NCBI GenBank assembly: GCA_913064925.1
Contig: CAJYBN010000165.1
Span: 1-6,274 of the forward strand
Length of the DNA: 6,274 nucleotides
Origin: an uncultured Peptococcaceae bacterium
Lineage (GTDB): Bacteria > Bacillota > Desulfotomaculia > Desulfotomaculales > Desulfallaceae
Direction: 5' to 3'
Made by a program: the position numbers and the translations under genes. The notes under the pieces are model-generated. The model ran no database searches and had not been told where the DNA came from. It saw only the letters and a program-made list of their open reading frames with translations. Position 1 is the stretch's first letter, and each line of letters opens with the position of its first letter. This document shows positions 1 through 5,998 of this stretch, piece after piece.

Positions 1-146
1 GCGGCACCGATTTTGCAAAGGCACGGGAACTAGGCATCGAAGCCGTTTTGGCGCCCGGTTTGCCCGGAAAGGTGGCGCCCAAAACGGCTGGCATGATACT
101 GGCCCGGGTGGTGCCCCGCGTTTTGCTGCAGAAGCTTAGCAGCTAG
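1..146 (+). CDS. dpaA: Dipicolinate synthase subunit A, C-terminal end (5' partial)
   Basis: The reading frame is open from the window edge and ends at TAG (144-146), giving the last 47 residues. The block APGLPGKVAPKTAG (residues 17-30 of the fragment), preceded by GTDF and followed by a short amphipathic tail, is the typical C-terminus of DpaA (SpoVFA). This subunit has a Rossmann-type NAD(P)-binding fold. With DpaB it oxidises the DapA-derived dihydrodipicolinate-type intermediate to dipicolinic acid in the mother cell during sporulation. The identity is supported by the adjacent dpaB, 23 bp downstream, and by the lysine-pathway genes that follow. In B. subtilis the dpaAB pair is transcribed under sigma-K; any promoter here lies upstream of the window. 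The catalytic and nucleotide-binding parts are not visible, so completeness of the gene cannot be judged. Confidence 0.92.
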   Translation, partial: GTDFAKARELGIEAVLAPGLPGKVAPKTAGMILARVVPRVLLQKLSS

Positions 147-169
147 TTTTCCTTCGGAGGGGTGCTTGT

Positions 170-757
170 ATGAGATTGAAGGGTGTCAAAGTGGGTTTTG
201 CGCTAACAGGTTCTCACTGTACCTTTAGTGAAGTGCTGGATGAAGTGAAGAGGGTGGTGGATGAGGGCGCCGTTTTATATCCCATCATAAGCACGGTTGT
301 TGATGAAACCGATACGCGTTTTGGCGCCGCGGAGTATTGGAAAAGTCGTATTGCTGAACTCAGCGGTCAAAAAATCATTAAGAGTATCGTCGGGGCAGAA
401 CCCATCGGCCCGCAAAAACTTCTGGACATACTGGTAGTTGCCCCATGCACCGGCAACACCCTGGCCAAACTAGCCAATGCCATTACCGACGGGCCGGTGC
501 TGATGGCCATTAAGGCCCACTTGCGCAACCAGCGTCCTGTGGTGCTGGCTGTATCCACCAACGACGGGTTGAGTATGAACGCCCAAAATATTGGCTTGCT
601 TTTAAACACAAAAAACATTTATATGGTGCCGTTCGGGCAGGATGATCCTACCGGCAAGCCGAATTCTTTAAAGGCAAAAATGAGCCTTTTGGTGGATACT
701 ATTGAACATGCCTTGCAGGGCAAGCAAATCCAGCCCGTTCTGGTTGCCTATGAATAG
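170..757 (+). CDS. dpaB: Dipicolinate synthase subunit B
   Basis: This 195-residue protein is close to the usual length of about 200 for DpaB (SpoVFB). It belongs to the flavoprotein/HFCD-like fold family: a first beta strand with GFALTGSHCTF (residues 9-19), the block APCTGNTLAKLANAITDGPV (91-110) and the C-terminal segment with STNDGLSMNAQNIG (129-142) and YMVPFGQDDP (151-160). With DpaA it makes dipicolinic acid, which the mother cell synthesises and the forespore takes up for core dehydration and wet-heat resistance. The ATG start has a strong ribosome site GGAGGGG (156-162) with 7 nt spacing. The gene follows dpaA by 23 bp and is almost certainly cotranscribed with it. No frameshift or truncation is visible. 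Which subunit residues bind the substrate is not established from the sequence. Confidence 0.95.
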   Translation: MRLKGVKVGFALTGSHCTFSEVLDEVKRVVDEGAVLYPIISTVVDETDTRFGAAEYWKSRIAELSGQKIIKSIVGAEPIGPQKLLDILVVAPCTGNTLAKLANAITDGPVLMAIKAHLRNQRPVVLAVSTNDGLSMNAQNIGLLLNTKNIYMVPFGQDDPTGKPNSLKAKMSLLVDTIEHALQGKQIQPVLVAYE

Positions 758-789
758 GTCCTGTCTGGCGTGATAAAAAGTAAAGGAAT

Positions 790-795
790 GGAGGG
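790..795 (+). promoter_or_regulatory. Ribosome binding site that fixes the asd TTG start
   Basis: GGAGGG sits 8 nt before TTG at 804. The only nearby ATG (788-790) overlaps this site and is in another frame, so the TTG is the credible initiation codon. Confidence 0.8.
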
Positions 796-803
796 TTTCT
801 TCC

Positions 804-1823
804 TTGACTGGCTATAAAGTAGTCGTTGTAGGAGCCACTGGAGCAGTGGGACAGGAAATACTCAAAGTATTGGAGGAAAGAAACTTCCCGGTCGGCGAGC
901 TGAGGCTGTGTGCCACTTCCCGTTCTGCAGGTAGGGAGATGGTTTTCAAAGGGAATTCTTACCGGGTTGAGGAAACCACACCGTCCTCCTTTGACGGCAT
1001 GGACATCGCTCTTTTTGCCGGCGGCGCTGCCAGCAAAGAGTTTGGTCCGCTGGCGGCTGAAAAAGGCGTGGTGGTGATTGACAACAGCAGCAATTTTCGC
1101 CTGGATCCCCAAGTACCGCTGGTAGTGCCGGAGGTCAACCCGGAGGACGTTAAATGGCACAAGGGCATCATTGCCAACCCCAACTGCTCGACCATTATCA
1201 TGGTCGTGCCCCTGAAAGCCATTTATGATGCTGCCGGCGTCAAGCGCGTGGTGGTTTCTACCTACCAGGCGGTCAGCGGGGCCGGAGCCGAAGGTATTAC
1301 CGAACTTACCGAGCACACCCGCGCCTTTTTGGACGGCGGCCGGGTAGTACCTTCCAAATTTCAGTACCAGATTGCCTTTAATTTAATTCCGCATATAGAT
1401 GTTTTCCAGGAAATGGATTATACTAAAGAAGAGTGGAAGATGGTCAAAGAAACCCGTAAAATTTTGCATGATGAGCAGGTGGGCATTACCGCCACAACCG
1501 TCAGGGTTCCTGTTTACCGCAGTCACTCGGAATCAATCAATGTGGAAACGGAGCGCAAACTTACTGCCGACGAGGCCAGGGAAGTACTGGCGGTCTTTCC
1601 CGGCATTATCGTAGAAGATGACCCGGCTCGCAACAAGTACCCCATGCCTCTTTTCACTTCCGAGCGGGATGAAATATTTGTGGGTAGGATCAGGGAAGAT
1701 AACTCCCTGGACAAAGCCCTTAACATGTGGGTAGTGGCGGATCAGCTGCGGAAAGGGGCTGCCACCAACGCGGTGCAAATTGCGGAGCTGGTCATAAAAT
1801 ACGGTTGCTTGGGGAAGAGGTAG
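804..1823 (+). CDS. asd: Aspartate-semialdehyde dehydrogenase
   Basis: Asd reduces L-aspartyl-4-phosphate to L-aspartate-4-semialdehyde with NADPH in the cytoplasm, the step between aspartokinase and DapA. The 339-residue length is normal for the Gram-positive type. Visible motifs are the Rossmann loop GATGAVGQE (residues 10-18), the nucleophile in NPNCST (Cys128), TYQAVSGAG (153-161) with the substrate-side Gln155, and RVPVYRSHSE (234-243), holding the phosphate-binding Arg and general-base His241. The family more often has G where this protein has S240, a mild change. The start is TTG with GGAGGG 8 nt upstream. The gene lies 46 bp after dpaB with no terminator between them, and only 7 nt before dapG. 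In B. subtilis asd can be transcribed separately from dpaAB; I could not find a convincing vegetative promoter in the 46-bp gap or the end of dpaB. Confidence 0.97.
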   Translation: MTGYKVVVVGATGAVGQEILKVLEERNFPVGELRLCATSRSAGREMVFKGNSYRVEETTPSSFDGMDIALFAGGAASKEFGPLAAEKGVVVIDNSSNFRLDPQVPLVVPEVNPEDVKWHKGIIANPNCSTIIMVVPLKAIYDAAGVKRVVVSTYQAVSGAGAEGITELTEHTRAFLDGGRVVPSKFQYQIAFNLIPHIDVFQEMDYTKEEWKMVKETRKILHDEQVGITATTVRVPVYRSHSESINVETERKLTADEAREVLAVFPGIIVEDDPARNKYPMPLFTSERDEIFVGRIREDNSLDKALNMWVVADQLRKGAATNAVQIAELVIKYGCLGKR

Positions 1824-1830
1824 TGGGCAC

Positions 1831-3057
1831 ATGAAATACGCAGTGCTCAAGTTCGGAGGTACATCCGTGGCGTCGCCCGAGCTGAGGGAAAGGGTGGCGG
1901 AAAAAATCATCGCTACTAAAAACGAAGGGTACTTACCCGTGGTGGTGGTTTCGGCGATCGGGCGGGAAGGCGATCCTTATGCCACGGACACTTTAATTCA
2001 ATTGGCTAAGCAAACGTACCGCGACTTACCCAAGCGGGAGATGGATATTTTAATGTCCTGCGGTGAAATTATATCCGGGGTCGTTATGACTGCCACGCTG
2101 TTGGCCAAGGGCCACCCGGCGGTTTTTTTGACGGGGGCGCAGGCGGGTATAATTACCGACAGGCAATACTCTGAAGCACGCATATTAAAGGTGCAGCCGC
2201 AAAGCGTTACTAAGTTTGCGCAGGAAGGGCATATTGTGGTTGTAGCCGGTTTCCAGGGCGTCACGGAAGACGGCGATATTACCACTCTTGGCCGCGGGGG
2301 CAGCGATACCACCGCTGCGGCCCTAGGTGTAGCTTTAAATGCTGCTTACGTGGACATATATACCGATGTCGAGGGTGTCATGACGGCAGACCCTCGAATA
2401 GTTGCCGAGGCGAGAACACTGGACATAATAACTTACGACGAGATATGCCACCTGGCGCACGAAGGGGCTAAAGTGGTGCACCCGCGGGCGGTGGAAATTG
2501 CCATGCAAAAGGGCGTCCCCCTGCGCATCCGCTCCACGTTTACCGATGCACCCGGTACGCTGGTGACCACTGCTGGGGAGGTTTACAAGGGTGCAATTGA
2601 CATTACCAAGGACAGGGTCGTTACCGGGATTGCATACACGCCGGGTATTGCCCAGTTCAAGGTAAGCGTCGGCTCAGATCCCGAGGGTGTGAAGCAGCAG
2701 CGCCGCATGTTTAGAGCTCTTGCTTTGGCCGGTATCAGTATCGACTTTATTAACGTTTTATCGAACGTGGTTTTGTTTACCGTTAAAGACGAGATGGCCG
2801 AGAAGACGGCCAAGGTACTAGAAAATACCGGTTTTAAGCCGGAAGTTATCACCGGGTGCGCCAAAGTTTCCGCAGTAGGGGCGGGTATGTCTGGTGTACC
2901 AGGCGTTATAGCCGACATAGTGGAAGCTTTGACCAAAGACGACATTCAGGTGCTGCAATGCAACGACTCGCATACCACCGTCTGGGTGCTGGTCAAACGT
3001 GAAGAAATGGAAAAGGCCGTCAGGGCTTTGCACAGGCAGTTCAAGCTGGACCAGTGA
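1831..3057 (+). CDS. dapG: Aspartate kinase (DapG type, monofunctional)
   Basis: This enzyme phosphorylates L-aspartate to L-aspartyl-4-phosphate with ATP and commits carbon to the diaminopimelate, lysine and dipicolinate branches. The 408-residue chain has an amino-acid-kinase domain (about 1-245) with KFGGTSVA (7-14), CGEIIS (77-82), TTLGRGGSDTTA (151-162), VDIYTDVEGVMTADPR (174-189) and EGAKVVHPRAVEIA (211-224). Two C-terminal ACT domains (about 262-335 and 342-408) include VSAVGAGMSGVPG (346-358), the usual allosteric module. The ATG lies 7 nt after asd, and its SD-like GAAGAGG (1814-1820) is inside the asd end, which suggests translational coupling. Family and context favour the DapG isoform, which in B. 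subtilis is inhibited by meso-diaminopimelate. LysC-type lysine inhibition cannot be excluded from sequence alone. No lysine riboswitch is present upstream in this window. Confidence 0.96.
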   Translation: MKYAVLKFGGTSVASPELRERVAEKIIATKNEGYLPVVVVSAIGREGDPYATDTLIQLAKQTYRDLPKREMDILMSCGEIISGVVMTATLLAKGHPAVFLTGAQAGIITDRQYSEARILKVQPQSVTKFAQEGHIVVVAGFQGVTEDGDITTLGRGGSDTTAAALGVALNAAYVDIYTDVEGVMTADPRIVAEARTLDIITYDEICHLAHEGAKVVHPRAVEIAMQKGVPLRIRSTFTDAPGTLVTTAGEVYKGAIDITKDRVVTGIAYTPGIAQFKVSVGSDPEGVKQQRRMFRALALAGISIDFINVLSNVVLFTVKDEMAEKTAKVLENTGFKPEVITGCAKVSAVGAGMSGVPGVIADIVEALTKDDIQVLQCNDSHTTVWVLVKREEMEKAVRALHRQFKLDQ

Positions 3058-3082
3058 GCGAGCGGGAATAACGAACACCCGA

Positions 3083-3090
3083 AAGGAAGG
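3083..3090 (+). promoter_or_regulatory. Ribosome binding site that fixes the dapA TTG start
   Basis: AAGGAAGG is a good Shine-Dalgarno match and ends 8 nt before the in-frame TTG at 3099. The alternative upstream GTG at 3090 overlaps the site itself and so could not be initiated from it. Confidence 0.8.
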
Positions 3091-3098
3091 TGAAAGTT

Positions 3099-3983
3099 TT
3101 GGCTGTTGATTTAGGTAGAGTATTAACGGCCATGGTTACGCCCTTTAACAAGGATATGACGGTTAATTACGAACAGGTCAAAAAACTGGCCCGTCACCTG
3201 GTGCAAACCGGTTCGGACGGCCTGGTTGTAGCCGGTACCACCGGTGAATCACCCACTTTGAGCAAGGAAGAAAAGGTGGAGCTGTTTCGCGTGGTGGTAG
3301 AGGAAGTCGGCGGCGATGCCACGGTAATTGCCGGGACGGGCGGCAACAACACTTCGGCCAGCGTGGAATTAACCCAGGTGGCCGAAAAGGTCGGGGTTGA
3401 CGGTATCATGCTGGTCGGCCCTTATTACAATAAGCCTTCCCAGGAGGGCCTGTACCAGCATTTTAAGACCATCGCGAAAAATACCAATTTGCCCGTGATG
3501 TTGTACAACGTGCCCGGACGCACCTCGGTAAACATATTGCCCCAAACGGTGGTGCGCCTGTCCGAGATAGAAAACATCGTCGCTATCAAAGAGGCTTCAG
3601 GAAACATTGACCAGGTAAGCGAGCTACGCCGCTTGCTGCCCGATCATTTCGCTATTTACAGCGGCGACGATTCTATGACTTTGCCGATCATGTCGCTGGG
3701 AGGCAAAGGGGTAGTGAGCGTGGCCTCGCATATTATAGGTTCCCGCCTTCAGGAGATGGTTAACGCCTTTACTTCCGGCAATGTGACAATGGCTACCAAA
3801 ATACACTGTAGTTTGTTCCCGGTGTTCAAGGCGCTGTTTATAACCAGCAACCCCGTGCCCGTCAAAGCCGCTTTAAACATGCTGGGCTGGCAGGTAGGGG
3901 TGCCCAGGTTGCCCCTGGTTGAAGCCACCCAGGCAGAAAAGGATGTTATTAAGAAGGCGCTGACCGATGCCAAGTTGCTATAG
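3099..3983 (+). CDS. dapA: 4-hydroxy-tetrahydrodipicolinate synthase
   Basis: DapA condenses pyruvate with aspartate semialdehyde to 4-hydroxy-tetrahydrodipicolinate, the branch point between peptidoglycan/lysine synthesis and spore dipicolinate. The 294-residue chain is a single class I aldolase-like TIM barrel of normal length. Numbered from the TTG, the landmarks are AGTTGESPT (45-53, Thr47 and Thr48), PYYNKPSQEG (108-117, Tyr110), LYNVPGRT (135-142, catalytic Tyr136 and Arg141) and VAIKEASG (161-168), with Lys164 the Schiff-base lysine. These match the E. coli residues T44, T45, Y107, Y133, R138 and K161 with a constant offset of 3. A longer form starting at GTG 3090 would add three residues but overlaps the ribosome site, so TTG is preferred. 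The gene follows dapG by 41 bp without a terminator and probably closes the pathway operon. Confidence 0.97.
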   Translation: MAVDLGRVLTAMVTPFNKDMTVNYEQVKKLARHLVQTGSDGLVVAGTTGESPTLSKEEKVELFRVVVEEVGGDATVIAGTGGNNTSASVELTQVAEKVGVDGIMLVGPYYNKPSQEGLYQHFKTIAKNTNLPVMLYNVPGRTSVNILPQTVVRLSEIENIVAIKEASGNIDQVSELRRLLPDHFAIYSGDDSMTLPIMSLGGKGVVSVASHIIGSRLQEMVNAFTSGNVTMATKIHCSLFPVFKALFITSNPVPVKAALNMLGWQVGVPRLPLVEATQAEKDVIKKALTDAKLL

Positions 3984-4028
3984 TTGCGGTTGTATGCTGG
4001 CTTTACAAATGAGATTGTTTTTATGGTG

Positions 4029-4054
4029 TGGGGGAGCTTTAAACGGCTCCCTCA
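4029..4054 (+). terminator. Weak hairpin terminator candidate after dapA
   Basis: GGGGGAGC (4030-4037) pairs with GCTCCCTC (4046-4053) around an 8-nt loop, with one G-U wobble, and a further T-A pair closes the base. The following bases (about 4055-4067) alternate T and G and do not form a run of T, so this is a poor intrinsic terminator. It may attenuate rather than stop transcription from the dap genes into the RNase J gene. Confidence 0.4.
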
Positions 4055-4087
4055 TGTGTTGTGTCTGAAAACGGCCGTTCTGCCTGC

Positions 4088-4116
4088 TTGTGAATAAGCA
4101 ATATATAAAGTATAAT
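4088..4116 (+). promoter_or_regulatory. Sigma-A-type promoter for the RNase J gene
   Basis: TTGTGA (4088-4093) and a perfect TATAAT (4111-4116) are separated by exactly 17 bp. The -35 box matches 4 of 6 consensus bases and the spacer is AT-rich. The predicted start point is near 4123, in a 247-bp gap directly upstream of the RNase J gene. This gives that gene its own vegetative expression, independent of the upstream sporulation and lysine genes. Confidence 0.75.
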
Positions 4117-4122
4117 GTATTA

Positions 4123-4230
4123 GCGATTTTTGCACCAGCTTGCAGCCAAACAGAATATTTCCCCGCCTTCTCCTGTTCTCACCAGGACTAACTCGGATTG
4201 TTATTCAACAAGGAACATGGGAGGTGTGAT
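4123..4230 (+). promoter_or_regulatory. Predicted 5' leader of the RNase J mRNA
   Basis: The leader of about 108 nt is inferred from the promoter position. It contains a short perfect hairpin, TCCTG (4171-4175) with CAGGA (4183-4187) around a 7-nt loop, inside a pyrimidine-rich stretch (4157-4182). The UCUCCU at 4169-4174 could instead pair with the Shine-Dalgarno GGGAGG at 4219-4224, including two G-U pairs. No known riboswitch or T-box motif was recognised. Regulation by this leader is speculation. Confidence 0.35.
4219..4226 (+). promoter_or_regulatory. Ribosome binding site that fixes the RNase J ATG start
   Basis: GGGAGGTG is a near-perfect Shine-Dalgarno. Its GGAGG core ends 6 nt before ATG 4231. 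The in-frame TTG at 4198 lies upstream of the site and has no comparable sequence before it, so the longer reading frame is not the likely product. Confidence 0.85.
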
Positions 4231-5895
4231 ATGGCACGTGAACCAAAAGTTTCTTTGATCCCCCTGGGGGGATTGGGGGAAATTGGCAAAAACATGATGG
4301 TGGTGAGATACGGGGATAATATTCTGGTTATCGATTCCGGATTAATGTTTCCGGAAGAAGATTTGCTGGGTATTGACGTAGTGATACCGGATATATCCTA
4401 CCTGCTGGAAAATAAAAATATTGTTCGGGGAATTGTTTTAACCCACGGCCACGAAGATCATATCGGGGCGCTGCCATATGTGCTTAAGAAGCTTAACGTC
4501 CCGGTGTACGGTACCAAGTTGACCCTGGGCATATTAGATAGTAAGCTGCGGGAACAAAACGTGCATAACCAGGCAAAATTAAATTGTGTCAAACCCCGGG
4601 ATGTTGTTCAGGTCGGTCCGTTTAAAGTTGAATTTATTCGCGTTTCGCACAGCATTCCGGATGCCGTATCCCTAGCCATTGAAACGCCCATCGGAACAAT
4701 TGTGCATACCGGTGACTTTAAAATTGACCAGACACCGGTGGACGGCGAGGTTACCGACGTGCAGCGGCTGGCGCAGCTGGGAGATAAAGGCGTGCTAGCG
4801 CTGCTCAGCGACAGCACCAACGTGGAAAAGGTCGGTTATACCATGTCTGAACGGGTCGTGGGACAAACTTTTGACAACACATTTAGGGAAGCCCGGGAAG
4901 GAATAATTGTGGCTACATTTGCTTCCAACGTACACAGGCTCCAGCAGGCCATCACCACGGCACACCGTTACAAAAGAAAAGTTGCCGTGGCAGGACGGAG
5001 CATGATTAACGTTGTGAACATCGCTCGTGAGCTGGGTTACTTGAGGGTGCCCGAGGGCGTGCTGGTGGAACTGGACGAGGCTGGCAAATTACCCAGAAAC
5101 CAAGTAGTTTATCTAACGACGGGCAGCCAGGGCGAACCCATGAGCGCTTTAACGAGAATAGCCAGCAGGGATCACCGCCAGGTGGAGATAATGCCGGGCG
5201 ATACCATTATCATTTCCGCTACGCCGATCCCCGGCAACGAAAAGCTGGTGGCACGGGTAATCGACCAACTTTTCAAGCAGGGGGCCAATGTTATCTATGA
5301 CGCGGCGTCCGGTGTGCACGTAAGCGGCCACCCCAGCCAAGAGGAACTTAAGTTGATGATTAACCTGGTCAAGCCCAAATTTTTCATGCCCGTACATGGC
5401 GAATACCGGATGTTGGTCAAGCATGCCCAGTTGGCGCGGGAAGTGGGTATTCCCGAATCCAACATCTTTGTCGGTGAAAACGGCCAGGTGCTCGAATTAA
5501 CCAGGCGCAGCGGGCGCTTTACCGGTAGGGTTACCGCCGGGCGCGTGCTGGTGGACGGCCTGGGTGTAGGCGATGTGGGCAATATTGTGTTGCGGGACCG
5601 GCGCCAGTTGTCCCAGGACGGTATATTGATCGTGGTGGTCACCATCAGGCGAGATACAGGCATAATAATATCCGGTCCGGATATCGTTTCCCGTGGTTTT
5701 GTATATGTCCGTGAGGCGGAAGAATTGATGGAAGAAGCCAAAGAAAAAGTCAAAACAGCATTAGACAAGTGTTCCGCCAAGAAAATGTACGAGTGGTCAT
5801 CCATTAAATCCCTAATCAAGGACGATTTAAGCAAATTTCTTTATGAAAAAACTAGGAGAAGGCCTATGATCTTACCCATCATTATGGATGTGTAA
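4231..5895 (+). CDS. rnj: Ribonuclease J (J1-type active site)
   Basis: RNase J is a cytoplasmic 5'-3' exoribonuclease and endonuclease for mRNA decay and rRNA 5' maturation. The 554-residue chain matches the usual 555. A metallo-beta-lactamase core (about 1-200 and 370-440) is split by a beta-CASP domain (about 200-370), and a C-terminal domain (about 450-554) ends in LYEKTRRRPMILPIIM. The metal ligands are all present: HGHEDH (His72, His74, Asp76, His77), His140 in VSHSIPD, Asp162 in HTGDFK and His389 in PVHGEYR. TFASNVHRLQQ (229-239), TGSQGEP (297-303) and SGHPSQEE (365-372) are typical beta-CASP motifs. B. subtilis RNase J2 has a degenerate HGHADAIG motif as I recall, so this protein is J1-like even though it sits where rnjB lies in B. 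subtilis. It has its own promoter and is followed by a strong terminator. The exact A/B name is left open. Confidence 0.96.
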   Translation: MAREPKVSLIPLGGLGEIGKNMMVVRYGDNILVIDSGLMFPEEDLLGIDVVIPDISYLLENKNIVRGIVLTHGHEDHIGALPYVLKKLNVPVYGTKLTLGILDSKLREQNVHNQAKLNCVKPRDVVQVGPFKVEFIRVSHSIPDAVSLAIETPIGTIVHTGDFKIDQTPVDGEVTDVQRLAQLGDKGVLALLSDSTNVEKVGYTMSERVVGQTFDNTFREAREGIIVATFASNVHRLQQAITTAHRYKRKVAVAGRSMINVVNIARELGYLRVPEGVLVELDEAGKLPRNQVVYLTTGSQGEPMSALTRIASRDHRQVEIMPGDTIIISATPIPGNEKLVARVIDQLFKQGANVIYDAASGVHVSGHPSQEELKLMINLVKPKFFMPVHGEYRMLVKHAQLAREVGIPESNIFVGENGQVLELTRRSGRFTGRVTAGRVLVDGLGVGDVGNIVLRDRRQLSQDGILIVVVTIRRDTGIIISGPDIVSRGFVYVREAEELMEEAKEKVKTALDKCSAKKMYEWSSIKSLIKDDLSKFLYEKTRRRPMILPIIMDV

Positions 5896-5904
5896 TTTAC
5901 TTCC

Positions 5905-5946
5905 AAAAATACACAGGTTTGCACCTGTGTATTTTTTATTTTTTTT
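5905..5946 (+). terminator. Strong intrinsic terminator after the RNase J gene
   Basis: AAAAATACACAGGT (5905-5918) pairs perfectly over 14 bp with ACCTGTGTATTTTT (5923-5936) around the tetraloop TTGC. The T runs follow at 5932-5937 and 5939-5946. The A run at the left arm means a shorter U tract is also read from the minus strand, so it could work weakly in both directions. It begins 9 nt after the RNase J stop codon and separates that gene from tepA. Confidence 0.92.
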
Positions 5947-5956
5947 CACCATACTA
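5927..5956 (+). promoter_or_regulatory. Candidate sigma-G (forespore) promoter for tepA
   Basis: CATACTA at 5950-5956 matches the B. subtilis sigma-G -10 consensus CATNHTA at every position. GTGTA at 5927-5931, exactly 18 bp upstream, matches the -35 consensus GHATR at 4 of 5 positions. The consensus is quoted from memory. The predicted transcript would start near 5963 and include the tepA ribosome site. The -35 element lies in the right arm of the terminator hairpin. No sigma-A promoter of similar quality is seen in this gap. The assignment rests on a short motif. Confidence 0.4.
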
Positions 5957-5998
5957 GAGAGAGTAATTCTGAGCTTGTAAGGAACGGAGAGGATCGTT

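Noticed and set aside
743..776. Possible asd promoter with TTGCCT and TGATAA, and a sigma-G-like TGAATA at 751-756.
   Set aside because: The first pair has a 23-bp spacer and the second lacks a CATNHTA-type -10 at 17-18 bp. Neither meets a reasonable promoter standard.
699..1316. Minus-strand open frame of 205 codons across asd.
   Set aside because: It lies opposite the strongly conserved asd coding sequence, shows no recognisable domain and is a shadow of it. The other minus-strand frames in the window are rejected for the same reason.
2575..2598. SD-like GGGGAGG inside dapG at the kinase/ACT boundary, where B. subtilis LysC has an internal start for a separate beta subunit.
   Set aside because: No in-frame ATG, GTG or TTG follows at a usable distance; only an ATT at 2596 is in frame, 14 nt away. 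The GTG at 2591 is out of frame. An internal product is not supported.
3986..4022. TTGTA/TACAA inverted repeat followed by a T run just after dapA, as a second terminator.
   Set aside because: The stem is only 5 AT-rich pairs and the T run is separated from it by about 9 nt, so a functional hairpin is unlikely.
4198..4230. TTG start giving RNase J an 11-residue N-terminal extension.
   Set aside because: The Shine-Dalgarno lies inside this extension, directly before ATG 4231, and the family's N-terminus matches the shorter form.
4217..4258. Out-of-frame 13-codon reading frame starting at ATG 4217 and overlapping the RNase J start.
   Set aside because: Its only possible ribosome site (AAGGA, 4210-4214) is 2 nt away, too close, and the ATG sits on the main Shine-Dalgarno.
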